Program-made: the position numbers and the translations under genes
Origin: Celoporthe dispersa
Taxonomy: Eukaryota; Ascomycota; Sordariomycetes; Diaporthales; Cryphonectriaceae
Assembly: GCA_016584495.1 (NCBI GenBank)
Contig: WAID01000003.1
Span: 3,162,001-3,226,000 of the forward strand
Direction: 5' to 3'
Length of the DNA: 64,000 bases
The notes under the pieces: generated by a model
Database searches by the model: none
What the model saw: only the letters and a program-made list of their open reading frames with translations
What the model was told of the DNA's origin: nothing
Part shown: one piece after another, positions 22,521 through 34,983 of the stretch
Position numbering within the stretch: the first letter of the stretch is position 1
How the letters are laid out: the number at the start of each line of letters is the position of its first letter

Positions 22521-23272
22521 CTACGGAGCTGGGCTGCTGGGCTCAAGGATGATATGTTGCTTCTCTTCCAGCCGCCACCCCCTCCCAGGTCTCAGCAAGG
22601 TTTCTGTAAGTCCACGGCTAGATGGACCAATAGCCCCTCCGCCCATCCAGCCCAAGACTCCATGCTGTCCAGATTTTCCCGGTACCAGACCGCTGCTGCT
22701 TCCTCCGCCTCGCGGGGAGCCCAGGTGCTCCTGACCTGAGACCAACAAGGACATAGTCTCCCTGTCCCGTGAGTACCATCGTAAGCAAAAGAAAAAGCAG
22801 GCCTGCGCATGATGTCGTCAATGTCTACCGATTGGGTCTCGTTAGGCGGCGGGCCCCACTCCTCGAGGCCATCGTCGGTGGCCCTATTCTGCATCTGCAA
22901 CTCAGTTAGCCACTTGCAGCGGGGTTTATAAATCTAACATAAATGGGCCGTGGCACTCCACGTCCACTCTCCTACCGTCGTCTCTTCCTATTCTGGTACC
23001 TTGACTGCATACAGCTCACAGGACACCACCACAACCACCACCACCACCTACCCACCGAGGGCGCAGATATCCGTTCTGTGTGGGTACCCCCCGCCTGACC
23101 AACCCGTCCGGCCTGGTGAGCCTCCATCGCTCGGATCTGGGTCCGGATAGACGCTACCACCTACCTCACTAAGGCAGTCCTTGGAATCTTCCATCTGGCA
23201 ATCTACGTCCATTTTACTCAGCAGAGCAGGTGTTGCGCCTTTTGAATCCGTACCCACCGTCGCTGCCGTCAT
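22521..23272 (-). CDS. Possible spliced small hypothetical protein
   Basis: Tentative. On the minus strand ATG 23272 opens a 36-codon exon (MTAATVGTDSKGATPALL..., to 23165) ending in a GTAGGT donor. A phase-compatible acceptor (GCTAAC branch, TTGCAG) at 22895 leads to an exon with an acidic, protein-like stretch (NRATDDGLEEWGPPP, VDIDDIMRRPAF). The 3' structure is unclear: after 22777 the frame can be continued to a stop at 22521 only by an intron I could not place convincingly. No domain is recognised. It may be a real lineage-specific gene or chance. Confidence 0.25.
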
Positions 23273-23707
23273 CGACCGCCACTATTTCCTCCCCACTAGG
23301 CGAGAGGGGGCTGTGCTATCTAGTCTCTCTCTCGACCAACGACCACAACAACAATAATAACAACCTATCTTTCGTTGTGAGGCCTTTATATTCCCAACAA
23401 CACCCTCTACGACACTTATCTTGGTCCGCTGGCGTCAGATCTCCTCTCATCGCTATCTTAAGTCATACTCGCCGACGAGGCTTCTCGTGTGTTGCGTCGT
23501 CTTGCACCTTGTCAAACGAGACTTGTGAATGTGATGAACATACATGTAACGCCACCACCTCTTGAATAGGAAAATTATCCCGTTTTCAGCCAAATCTACG
23601 GCCAGGAAAGCCTGCGGCACCGATCCGGATCGACCGCATCCCGGACCCCCAAGCCCAATCAAAAGGCCCGATACTCAGGCCTCACAGCTACTATCCCAGC
23701 CGCCTGC

Positions 23708-25954
23708 ATGACACTCAACTCAATCTGGAGGGCGCTGCCGCCCTCCAGTACCAGGAGTCTGGGCCGCTGTTTCCGCCCGGTGAATAAGCTGCAGGCCTCT
23801 ACCAGCACCTCCGCCTTGGCTGCTACAAGGTCGTTGACAGCAGCCAACAATGCCATCCAAAGAAGGCATGCCAGCACGAGCTCATCATCTCAGAGTGCTC
23901 ATACACAACAACAGGGTCCGGCTTCAAAGTGGAGCGGGAATGGAGTCTTTGGTGTCGCCCTCGTCGCCGGCCTAGTGGGCTGGGGTCTTGCGACCATGAC
24001 CATGGGGCGCGATGGAAACGGCGCTATGTTGCTAGATAGCATCATGCAGTTTCCGCGGTATGCGAGTATGAGGGAGATGGAAATTGTGAGGACTTTTTTT
24101 CTTTCTTCTTCTTTCTCTCCCACTCGTGCAAATTCGACGCCAGCTCCGATACCAGGTGACGAACCTCAAAAAGTGGTGACCGCGTTGACTGACAGCACAG
24201 GCAGGCCATTGAAGAGATTCGAGATGAGCTCGGGGCCGAGGACGATATCATCTCCACGGACCCGGATGACCTACATGCACACGGCTATTCGGAGTGGAGC
24301 ACGACCAACCCGGACGGCTTGCCAGTGGCCGTGGCCTACCCGCGGAGCACAGAGCAGGTGAGCACGATTGCACGGATCTGCTACAAGTATCGCGTCCCCA
24401 TCATCGCGTACTCTGGTGGCAGCTCGCTGGAGGGGAACTTCTCGGCGCCGTTTGGGGGTATCAGTGTCGACTTTGGCTACATGGACCAGATCATCCAGTT
24501 CAACCAGGAGGATATGGATATTGTAGTCCAGCCTAGTATTGGATGGCAGGATCTCAATGCCCACCTTGCCAAGATGGGCAGCGGGCTCTTTTTCCAGTCG
24601 ATCCTGGTAAGTAGTCTTATCTCGGGCCCTCCCTTTTTTTTTTTTTTTTTTTTTGGGCTACCAGAGGGATGGCGAGTGTGGAAATGCTGATGGCTGAGCG
24701 AAATATGAAATAGGTCCATCTGCCAAGATCGGAGGCATGATTGGGACAAACTGCTCCGGGACGAACGCTGTCAAGTACGGCACCATGAAGGATTGGGTCA
24801 TCAACCTGACGGTCGTGCTCGCTGATGGAACTATCATCAAGACGCGCCGGCGACCGAGGAAGTCTTCGGCCGGGTACAACCTGAACGGGCTGTTTGTAGG
24901 GTCAGAAGGCACGCTGGGGCTGGTTACAGAAGGTAAGCTATGCACTCCTGATTACCGACGAGGTTCACGCGCAGCACATGTGAGCGGAGATCGATCTGAC
25001 GAGCTCAAAACAGCGACGCTCAAACTCACCGTGGTCCCCGAAGACCTCTCTGTAGCGGTCGTCACCTTCCCCACGATCCGCGACGCAGCAGCAGCCGCGG
25101 CAGAGGTGATGCAGACGGGCGTGCCCGTTGCGGCCATGGAGATTATGGACGAGGTGCAGATGCGCGTGGTCAACCTTGGCGGGGCTACTGCCCCGCGCGT
25201 GTGGAAGGAGATGCCGACGCTGTTTTTCAAATTCGCCGGCACCAAGGCCAGTGTGAAGGAGAATATCAGCACGGTGCAGAGCATTGCGAGGAGGAATTCC
25301 GGTAGTAATTTTGAATTTGCAAAGGACGCACGCGAACAAAAGCTACTATGGAGCGCGCGGAAGGAGAGCCTGTGGAGCATGCTCGCCCTCCGGAGAGACG
25401 GGGAGGAGGTTTGTGAGTCTGGCCGCACCGTCATCCCGACCCAGTCATGTTCCTATCTCTATTATGCTGACATCTTGCTCGGTAGGGAGCACTGACGTGG
25501 CCGTCCCCTTCAGCCGGCTAGCCGACATTATTGAGGTCAGCAAGAAGGAGATGGATGACCTCGGCCTGTTCGCCTCGATCCTGGGACACATTGGTGACGG
25601 CAACTTCCACGAGAGCATCATCTACAACCCTGTCAATGGTGAGCGCGAGAAGGTTGAGGAGTGCGTCAAGAACATGGTCAAGCGTGCCCTGGACATGGAA
25701 GGAACGTGTACAGGGGGAGCACTCGATCGGCTGGGGTAAGAAAGACAGCCTCTTGTTGGAGGTTGGGCCCGAGACGCTCGCGGTCATGAGGGCGATCAAG
25801 GCGGCCTTGGACCCGTACTGGATCATGTGAGTGCTCCTTTGATATCTCCTCTAGCCATGATGATAATGGGTCAGCCCGGCTCACCTTTTCTTTTCCTCTT
25901 TTTTTTTTAAAAAAAAATAGGAACCCTGGGAAGATCTTCGACCGGCACGCCTGA
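23708..25954 (+). CDS. DLD1: D-lactate dehydrogenase (cytochrome), mitochondrial; two apparent frameshifts
   Basis: Six exons: 23708-24085, 24205-24606, 24714-24932, 25014-25412, 25486-25826, 25921-25954. The N-terminus is a mitochondrial presequence (Arg/Ser-rich, ending RRHAS) followed by a membrane segment (VFGVALVAGLVGWGLATM), as in inner-membrane-anchored Dld1. The FAD-binding domain shows VAYPRSTEQVS, YSGGSSLEGNF, GGMIGTNCSGTNAVKYG and GSEGTLGLVTE. The C-terminal domain shows GHIGDGNFH and ends NPGKIFDRHA. The enzyme oxidises D-lactate to pyruvate and passes electrons to cytochrome c. Two conserved blocks are out of frame. FFPVDPGPSAKIGG needs one extra base in the T5CC run at 24589-24595. 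TCTGEHSIGWGKK needs one G fewer in the G5 run at 25713-25717. These are probably base-calling errors, otherwise the gene is broken. Confidence 0.93.
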
Positions 25955-27208
25955 GTAATACTCAGACACGGACTTCGAGATGGTCTCTCTGCGGATGGCC
26001 ATATCTTTGGAACGATGGCTCAAGTCCTGGCCACCGGGTCAAATGGTGAGGCGGGAAATTTTTGGGATAAATAAAACTTGGTGATGGATGGCATTATCTT
26101 TTAGGGGCGGAAGAAGAAAAAGAAAAAGAACACTTGCATGGACAGGTTCAGCATTAGGAAGATCCTGGCAGCATTCTAAAAGTTCATGATAGACTCATCT
26201 TGGGGTTCAAACTGGACATGCTATTACATGATATTGTGTGGAACATGTCTTGGCTGTTTTCGAGTGTTTATATGTGGGAACTGACAGAAACATTTGTCTT
26301 CTGTTCTGGGCAGGGAGGGATCTTGAGTGTCCTGGTTCTTCTATGAACCCACGGTGGTGCAGGTGATAACAACATCATCACTTACACGTCACTCTCACTC
26401 TGCTTGTACTCCTCAGTCTTCCAGCTCCTTCTAATGAGGCGCTTTCTTTCCTTCTTCCTTGGAAATGCCTATCTGCCCTTCTTCTTGTTTCCAGACAGGT
26501 ATAACAATGGTCTTCCATCTTCAACGCCCTCCCTATTCTCTGGCCCTTCACTGTTAGGGGGCCCTAGGGTGAAGGAGCTCCCCATTGTCAAGATTCTGTT
26601 TGTTGGTATGGAGTTCTGTACCACTGGCGCGAGTCTTGAAACTTCACTGACAAAGCAAATAAATAGCAGTTGTCTCTTCGGCAGGCTGCAGCTCTACAAT
26701 CTCAAACAACAAGCAAGCAATCCTGCACAGGCTTGCCTTTCTGTAGCGCACCTTCCTTGTTGTTTTCCCCCTTCTCCTAGCGCGTTTTCTCAATCTCTCT
26801 CTCTCTGCTTCTAAATTCTGCACACACACACACACACACACACACACCAAGCACTTGGCCGTGCTTTCTCGTCCGTTCCCTTCCTCCAACCCTGTCAACA
26901 AGCAGCCATCCTGAGGACTTCATCCTTGGGCCTCCACCTCTCCTGTTTTTGTCTCTGCCTTGAGACAAGGGGCAGTTTCTCCCTGGAGAAGTTATTTCAC
27001 TTCTTCTGCCCTTTTATTCTCTAATACTTGTCTAGCACCTGCAGATTCTATCTCCTGCGCGACGCGTAATGCCCCACCCTCGAGGGGCACCAAGTCCAGA
27101 CAAGTTAACACAATCTATCGAGCATCATCACCATTCACATCTGCGCCAAACTTTGTATCAGGCCAGCATTTAACAAGCTGCGAGGGTCAGCCTCCAAGGC
27201 AGACCACC
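25955..27208. other. Intergenic region with a (CA)n microsatellite
   Basis: 3' flank of DLD1 and upstream region of the RdRP gene. A CA run lies at about 26820-26846. The RdRP frame stays open from 26960 but contains no ATG before 27209, so that part is probably 5' UTR. Confidence 0.5.
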
Positions 27209-30200
27209 ATGGCCACCCCTACCAGACGCCGTAATCTTGGTGCCAACTTGCATGGCAGCCCTAGGATGAGGACCAGACCTATTAGCTCAGCTTGGGCAGC
27301 TTTTGTCGATGCGTCGACCCAGGCTGATCAGGTGACCACCCCAGCCCGCCGACATGCCTCCTCTCGATCGCGATCGAGATACGGCACTGGTGGTGCTCCT
27401 GCTCCTGCCCAAAGGCAGTCACCCTCGAAGCCCCGCAGCACCTCGAAACAACAACGTTTATCTGGTACAAACATGTGGGACATCACCAGCATCACAATCA
27501 GGCTCAACCGCCTCCCACCTGACACTACTACTCGAGACATCCATCTTTCCCTGGTCAGATACAATCTCTTCCTATCAAGGATCGAGATCTTCGAGAACGA
27601 CAACGGTCAGAGCTTTGGCACCGCGAGCGTCACCATCGACCCGCCTCCCAACATGTGGCCACCCTGGCCTGGACCCGCTGATTCCTTGAATATCTACCAG
27701 ACGAACGGCTCCTCCGCCCGCGTCCACGTACAGGTCCAGCGCGTCAACCGATACGATGACTGGATCAAGACCCCGCTTGGCAGAGACGTCCCACGCCAGA
27801 TCAACATCCCCACCGACCAGCTGCTCCTGTGTATGATGGCCAAGGAGAACTCCATGCTAAAGATGCCCCAGTACGAGTACCAGACTGTGCGCATGGCCGT
27901 CCAGTTCTACCGCCGCTTCATCGAGATCTCGTTCAGGCTCGATATCTGGGGCAAGCTGGGCCCTCAAAACTTCAAGATCCCTATCAAGTTCAGTCACATC
28001 AAGAAGATTGTCCGCATCAAGCAAGACGACGGCACGTGGGCCTTGCTTATACAGCTTCCCAGCCCTCCCGAGATCTTCAGAAGGCCAGACAGCGTCGCCT
28101 ACTCGCACGACGACCAGCTGTCCGTATGGCAGGAGCGGGACACCTGGATGCGGCAGCTAGAGATCACAAACCAGATTGCACCCACCGCCCAGCCGTGTGC
28201 CCACACAGCGCCAGCCAAGCTGCACAAAGACTACCAGAGTGTTGATGTCGGCCGTTGGACCAACTACTTCCTGCGCCTACCAACGAATCTCGAAGACCTG
28301 TGGATGCGCTGCGAGCGACACCTCACAGACTACAATGTCAAGATCGAGGAGGGTCATGGGTTTACCATGGCTGAGCCTGGCCAGACAACCGCCTGGACTC
28401 TCCTGGACAGCGAAGCTCCACGAACGACCATGGAGTGGCTCAACATGAGCCGTATTCACCTTCCGTTCGAGGTTCGATACCAGCTGGAGGCCTGTATCTC
28501 ACAGGGTCTGCTCAATGAGCACAACATCGGCTCGGAATTCCTCACCAGGCTCAACAGTTTCGACGCTGATCGGGCACGTATGATTCTGGAGGGCGTTTCT
28601 GACCACAACATCCCCTATTACGAGCCTATGAGCATGTTCGAGGAGCCCAAGATTCTCTATTACTGGCCTACTGCCAAGGTTCCCGCTCATGCGGCCATGG
28701 TTCGCAAGGCTGTCATCACGCCTACAACCATCTACTTCAAAACCCCCTCGGTGGAGCTCACCAACCGAATCCTCCGCCAGTACTCTGATCTCACCGATCG
28801 GTTCTTGCGAGTCCAGTTCACCGACGAGCTGACCTTCGGCAAGATCTGGTCTGACCAGGGCTCTAGCAAGTCAGACGAGTTGTATACTCGCGTCTTGAGG
28901 GTTCTGCTGAATGGTATCGTCATTGGCGACCGTCACTACAAGATTCTGGCTTGGAGCAACTCCCAGTTCCGAGAGCACGGCGCCTTCTTCTTCTGCGCCA
29001 CCGACCATGTCACCTGCGAGAGCATCCGAGAGTGGATGGGTGATCTCAAGCACATCCGCTCCGTTGGAAAGTTTGCAGCCCGAATGGGTCAGTGCTTCAC
29101 TACTACTCGCCAGGTGAGCGGTATCAGTGTCCCCAAGGTTGTCCCGATCAGCGATATCGAGCGCCAGAAAGATGGCAAGCTCTGGAACTTCACCGACGGC
29201 ATTGGCAAGATCTCCATGTTCAATGCGAGGATGGTCGCTCTCGAGCAGGACCTGCTTGACGTACCCTCGTGCTTCCAAGTGCGAATGGGAGGCTGCAAGG
29301 GCGTGCTCGTGGTCTGGCCAGACGTTCCTCCCAAAGAGGTTCATATTCGCTCCTCGCAGCATAAATTCCTGGCGCCCTACAACGGCCTCGAGATCATTAA
29401 GGTCTCCAAGTTTTCTCAAGCCACGCTCAACACGCAGATCATTCCTATCTTGAGCTGCCTCGGCGTCCCGGATAAGGTCTTCCTGGAGCTTCTCGAAGAG
29501 GAGCTCAAAGAATACGAGGAGGCCATGACCTCTGCAGCCAAGGCTGCCGCCCTTCTGCAGCAGCGAGTTGACGAGAATCAGATCACACTGGTCCTATCCG
29601 AGATGGTCAAAGTCTTCATGGACAGCGACGAGCCATTTCTGTGGACACTGCTCCGCCTCTGGAGGTGCTGGGCTCTTCAACGCCTGAAGCAGAAAGCCGC
29701 GATCGGTATCAGCAAGAGCGCGTTCTTGTACGGCTGTGTTGACGAGCTTGGGGTCCTCAGAGGTCATTCGAAGGCAACCGAGGGCCGTGGCAAGAGAGAC
29801 GAGGACTCCCTACCACAGATATTCCTCCAGATCCCGGAGGAGGGCTCTGACCCCAACAACGACACCAGCTACAGGGTCGTGGAGGGGATTTGCGTGGTCG
29901 GACGCAACCCGTCCCTCCACCCCGGCGATATTCGAGTCGTCCAGGCCGTCGATGTCCCTGGGCTACGTCACCTCAAGAATGTCGTCGTGTTCCCCCAGAA
30001 AGGTGACAGAGACATACCCAGCATGTGCTCCGGAGGTGATCTTGATGGTGATGACTTCTTCGTCATCTGGGACCAGCGACTGCTGCCCAAAGAGTGGAAC
30101 TTCCCGCCTATGGACTTCGCTACGGAGTCTGCCAACCCAGGATTGGATGGTTCGCAGGACATTACGATAAACCAGATGTGTGCATTTTACGCGCAGTACA

Positions 30201-31427
30201 TGAAGAATGACTCTCTGGGCCTCATAGCCACTGCGCACAAGGCCTGGGCGGACAAACTCGGCCCCAAGCACCCAAAGTGTAAGTCGGCGCCAGCCACTAC
30301 TGAAAAATACGGGTGTAGTTACTGACGTTGTCTTAGGCCTCGAACTTGCCAAACTCCATTCGCTGGCTGTTGACTATGTCAAGTCAGGAACGCCAGCCGT
30401 TATGCACAGGTCTCTCAACGCGAAGAGTTTTCCGCATTTCATGGAACGTGATCGGAATTCGTACAAGTCCAACAGGCCTCTCGGCCGTATTTACGACCGG
30501 GTCAACATCGAGGTATTCAGCCCAGCATACGAGATGGCCTTTGATGAGCGGATCTTGTCGCGGTTCGAACACTCGGAGGAGGAGCTGGAAAAGGCTGCCG
30601 AGGTCAAGGCCAAATATGATGTCGCCATGCTCCGTCTCATGGGCCAACACGAGAGGCCCATCAGCGAGTTCGAGGTCTGGTCGACCTTTATCCTCTCTCG
30701 GCCCCGTGTTGGCAACGATTACAAGCTCCAGGAAGTGGTTGGTCGCGAGGTCTCTGCCCTGAAGGAGCGGTTCCGTGTAGCCTGCATGGAGGCCGTAACT
30801 GGTGTTGATCAGAAGCCGGCCGTCTTCTCTCACTCCGACATGGACCTCGAGGATCTCGACCGCTTTGTGGCGGCCATGTACAAGGTGACTTACACGGAGG
30901 TCCAGGCCGCCCTGGAGAGACGTTCGGTCCCTGTCCTCGACGAGGAGGGCAGAAAGGTCGCCGACGATCAAGGTTCTGACTTACAGATGCCGCTCATCAG
31001 CTTTCCCTGGCTGTTCCACCGGGAGCTAGCCAGGATTGCGACCGGCGGGCAACAAATCACGCGCCAGTGGTTTGGCAGCGGCCACGCTGCTGAGGAATCC
31101 CAGGAGACTGTTCGCGAGGAGGCCAAGGGTAAGCACGAAGTCGAAACTGATGGAGAGAAGGTCATAGGCAAAAAGGAGGGAGCCGATGACGATGACGTTG
31201 CCCGCACTGCGAGTGGAAAGATCCTACACCGGGGCGACATCCTGGACCTGTTCAATGAAGGCGCTCCGTCCGTCCACCCTAAACCTGAGCAATCGGTGGA
31301 CAACAAGAGTCAGGAGAAGGAGGAAGTCGAGTTTGAGGAGGTGGAGATGGTCGACGACGGTGACGAGGACGCTCTGGAGGCACTGGCCAGAATGTGTGCC
31401 AATACTGGCGTGGGCGATGAGCACTGA
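27209..31427 (+). CDS. RNA-dependent RNA polymerase (eukaryotic RNA-silencing type)
   Basis: ATG 27209 (CCACCATGG) is the first ATG of the frame. Exons 27209-30278 and 30337-31427 (58-nt intron, GTAAGT...TTAG) give 1386 aa. The first 85 residues are basic and low complexity. An RRM-like fold (SITIRLNRLPPDTTTRDI...) spans about 89-170. The polymerase core includes NFTDGIGKIS, RMGGCKGVLVVWP and RNPSLHPGDIRVV, and the catalytic DLDGD at residues 944-948 followed by DFFVIWD. The C-terminal region is a helical, acidic extension. Such enzymes copy aberrant or unpaired RNA into double-stranded RNA for Dicer, in quelling, heterochromatin or meiotic silencing. I cannot separate the Neurospora classes (QDE-1, SAD-1, RRP-3) by eye. 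The RRM-like N-terminus is reminiscent of the Rdp1/SAD-1 side. Confidence 0.95.
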
Positions 31428-32046
31428 GCAACGACTGCTTCTCTGCTCTGTTCTGCTCTGGTGAGCGCAAGTTAACCTGGATGATGTCTGTTCGGTCCAG
31501 GTTTCGTCCTTCTGTGGACAAGACGGGGCTCGATGGCGACCCAGGTGATGTTTATATTTTTCCAAATCAATTGTACTTTGGTCTAGCAAGTCATCGCAAC
31601 TGGCCTTGCCGTTTACACTCCAGAGGGAATACCTCTCGACCATCAGTCGAGAAACTAGATAGGAGTTAAGCAATGAAGACATTCCATAATATATTTCTGG
31701 TGAGGGAAATTCCTAGATGTTTGTACGACGTGCAGGATCACTTGAGTACGCCAAAAATAAAAAATTGTATGCTCTCGAGACGGAAAATCGCCCACAGATG
31801 TAGAGGTCATAGGAGAAAATAGAGTATGCTCGCTGAGGCTTATGTATAGCAGTCAAGATCTCTCTTATTATCAGGACATTTGATAGATCCTTGGTTTTAA
31901 GTAGTTTGATAAAATAAAAAAGAGTTGAAGCCCTCAGTCGCGCAATTAATATCTTCTCCCAGAGAATTCCCCCACCCACACACAAGACAGCCACATCACC
32001 ATTCCACACACCCCTCTTCCTTCTCTCCTCCCCCCAGTCCACTTTC
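31428..32046. other. Convergent intergenic region
   Basis: 3' flanks of the RdRP gene (+) and the RHHQGV-repeat gene (-). AT-rich toward 31880. No gene is seen. Confidence 0.5.
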
Positions 32047-32658
32047 TTAGTTGCCAGCACAAGCGGCCGCGGCAGCCGCAGCAGCAGCCTCAGCCTCCTT
32101 CTTCTTCTCCTCGGCGGCCTTCTTGGCTGCGTGGTCGGCCTCGGCGTTGGTGTTGGTGTTGGTGGTGGTGACGCCCTGGTGGTGGCGCTTCTGCAGCTCC
32201 TCGACGACGGCGCGGGCCTTGGCGCAGTTGGTGTTGGTGTTGGTGGTGGAGGTGGTGGTGACGCCCTGGTGGTGGCGGGTCTGGAGGAGCTCGGCGTCCA
32301 GGAGGTCGACGGAGCGCTTGTTGTTCTTGTTCTTGTTAGCGCCCTTGTGGTGGTGCTTGCCGCCCTTGTTGTTGTTGTTGTTGGTGGTAGTGGTCGTGGT
32401 GGTACCGTTGGTGGCGGCGGCCGTGGTGGCGTCTGTGGCGGCGGCGGCGGCAGCAGAGGTGGTGGTTGCGCCGGTGTTGACACCCTGGTGGTGGCGAGCT
32501 TCGAGGGCTGCGTTGGAGAGCTCGAAGGTGGGCTGGGGAGGGGCTTGTCAGCTTGTTTTTATTCTCTGTCCAGGGGATATGTATATATGTGTGTGTGTGT
32601 GTCTTACCAGGGCAGCGGCCAGGCCGAGGAGGGTGAAGATGGCGAATGAGAAACGCAT
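32047..32658 (-). CDS. Secreted precursor-like protein with three RHHQGV repeats
   Basis: Exons 32658-32608 and 32532-32047 with a 75-nt intron (GTAAGA...CCCAG) give 178 aa. Exon 1 is a near-complete signal peptide (MRFSFAIFTLLGLAAAL). The mature part is Thr/Asn/Ala-rich. It carries three copies of L(E/Q)xRHHQGV(N/T)T, with the Arg at residues 30, 103 and 133, each followed by a Thr/Asn tract of varying length. Dibasic Kex2-type sites KR lie at 89-90 and directly before the third repeat (132-133); the first two repeats have AR and TR instead. A Lys/His/Asn-rich block (about 77-90) and a Lys/Glu/Ala-rich C-terminal helix ending ACAGN follow. There are only two Cys (120, 175). The design resembles Kex2-processed repeat proteins, but no family is recognised. 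Confidence 0.75.
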
Positions 32659-34983
32659 TTTGAAGTTGGTGTATTGGGTTTTTGGGTTTAAAAGTGATAC
32701 TGCTTGCAGTATTTCTAAGGAGTGATGATAAAAGAAGTTTTTTTGTCAAAAAAAAAAAAAAGAGTGATGTTCAGGCCGGCTGACCGAGGAGATAGAAAGT
32801 AGACTAGATGAGGAAGAAGAAGAAGTGTTTGGTTGGGATGAACGAAAAAGAAAACTAATTCATCGTGGGTGCTACAACTTATTTATTCTTGTGAGAAGTA
32901 GTAGTAGTTGTTGTGCGCTTGTATGTAAGTGTAGGTCAGACATGGATCATCATGGCCCCTCCCCTTTTCCCCCCGCCAAAGGAAAGAACAGAAGAAGGAA
33001 GAAAAAAAAACCTCTTCTCCTCTTTTCTCTGACCCATGCTTACGGAGACATTTTCCTACGAGATGTGTCTGAAGTTCCCCGGCCGCCCAACGTGGCACAT
33101 GGGTTCTGCCCATGCGAGGAGGAGGCGCGAGGAGGGAGGTATTCCCGGGGAAGAGGACACACGACAAGGGTGGGTAGATGAAGATGGATGTCGCTGCTTC
33201 AGGAACACTGTTTTGGTTAGCGAGGTTAAGGTTATCTAGCACATCTCTTGGCGGCGGGATCTCAGGTTGAGCAGGACAGGATGAGCAGGTGGAGGCTGGG
33301 CGAGGTGAGGTGGAGCTTGGGTTGTCGTTTGTCCCAGGTGATCTGCTGGGACTCGAGCAAATCATGGAGGGGGAGAGACGATCAGAAACGTCGTGGAGAC
33401 GCAGGATCCTGGGTAAGGAGAATCAAGCTGTGGAGCCTCATGTGTGACATGCTGCTGTTCGCTAAGCTAAGCGCTGAAAGGGGGGGGGCGCCCTTTAAGG
33501 CACTGGGGTAGCGAGTTATATGCTACGTTGGTATGTTAGTAAGTAGTTTAGCGGCAGCAGACCCCCTGAAGAGTTGGTGCTTCAGCCACTGTCTGGGGAG
33601 GACCCCCTTACCGCCGCTGTTCGCCCCTGTTTGAGGCCCAGGCCTGCAGATCCTGCACACATACATACAACCTTGACTTCCATAATCAAAAGAAACCTGG
33701 TAACGCTGTCGAACATCAACAACCTCACTGGCACAATGTTTCTTGCCGAGAAACAACTCATCGTTTCTCGCCTCCCTACTCGCTGCCATCGGACAGCCCG
33801 AGCCATGCCGTCTCATACACCAGATGATTCAGAAAACCCGGACAGGGCGCCTACATCGGACATGAATCCTGCTTTTCTGCTAGTCGCCGGCCTCGAGCAG
33901 CGAGGTCACATATTAACCATTTCCAGCCGGTCGAAACATGCCGCACGGTAGCCTTCTCAGCACAGCAGCAGCAGCGTCAAGGGGAGGGGAGGAGTCCCTT
34001 CATTTCTTCCTCCACTGATCCTGCTTGCTCTGGCCAGGGCCCTCTGGTGGCTTTCACACAAAACAGGCTCAAGCGCGCACACGCACGCACACACACACAC
34101 ACACATACACACCGCTGTCTCGACCCTTTGAGACTGTTCTGACGTGCATCCTCCGGAGATCAGACAGACGACAATAGCCTCTCTTGTCCCGGTGAAAGTC
34201 GAGGAGGAGCAGGTTGGTGGTGGTGGGGAAACAGGGCGCCTAGAGGAGCAGCGCCCAGCGTTGATGTCCTCAGGGTTCACGGTCATCATCTCCATCTATA
34301 CTTCGCTCCCATTATCGCCCATGGGACGGACATGAAGAGTAATTTTTTCCCCCCCTCCCCTTGGGTCTGTGCGGGTTGGGCGGTGGGCCTTCTCCAGAGA
34401 GCCAAGAAGGCTTGTTGTTCATCTGATCGCACCTCAGATTTTTACCTCGCGATGTCGTCCGAAGTCTGGAAGGCTTGGGTTGGGCCGTTTCATCGGACCC
34501 ATTTCGAGACAAGGGCTAATCTATCTGCAGCAAAAAAAAACAAAGACTTCCTCCTTTTGCGTTGTTTTTTAAGATTGTTCATTAGGCCCTCGAGCACAGG
34601 GACGAGGGCCTCGGGTCCCGCCCACATGCGCGAAATTCTAGACGGAGTTATAGGTACGGACGAGGTTAGACGGGCCAGAGACTGAGACAGCACGCTGGGG
34701 GCTGTTCACTATTATTGGGAAAGCGGAACATGGCAGGATTGTCCTGTCGCGGAAGAGAGAGGTCATGGGCCTTCCCATACAGACACTGTTCAGAAAAAGG
34801 CTTGTTGGGGTTATCTTGCTACTATGTACAGAGAATTGTTTCCGCATGAGCTGTGCCTCCCAATCCCACAGCCGACACCTCTGCCTGCGGGTGTCTGTTG
34901 CACTGACAGTCTCACTTTCTCGTCGATCTGGAGGGCCCTCAAGAGACGCCTTTGCTTCCTCTCGAGGCAAGATAGGCGGCTGT
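32659..34983. other. Intergenic region
   Basis: About 2.3 kb between the RHHQGV gene and the peroxygenase gene. It contains a G7 run (33481), a (CA)n run at about 34085-34104 and C-rich tracts. No supported gene; an open frame at 33574-33951 has no recognisable features. Confidence 0.45.

Noticed and set aside
11195..25720. Programmed +1 frameshifting at the shared string GGGAGCACTC in the DCAF11 and DLD1 genes
   Set aside because: The string is read in different frames in the two genes, and other genes here show the opposite error at other runs. Sequence error is simpler.
26960..27208. N-terminal extension of the RdRP frame
   Set aside because: No ATG in this stretch; the first ATG, in a strong context, is at 27209.
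31713..32483. Pro/Thr-rich open frame on the minus strand
   Set aside because: It is another frame of the RHHQGV gene and extends into its 3' flank. The frame with signal peptide, intron and repeats is the coherent one.
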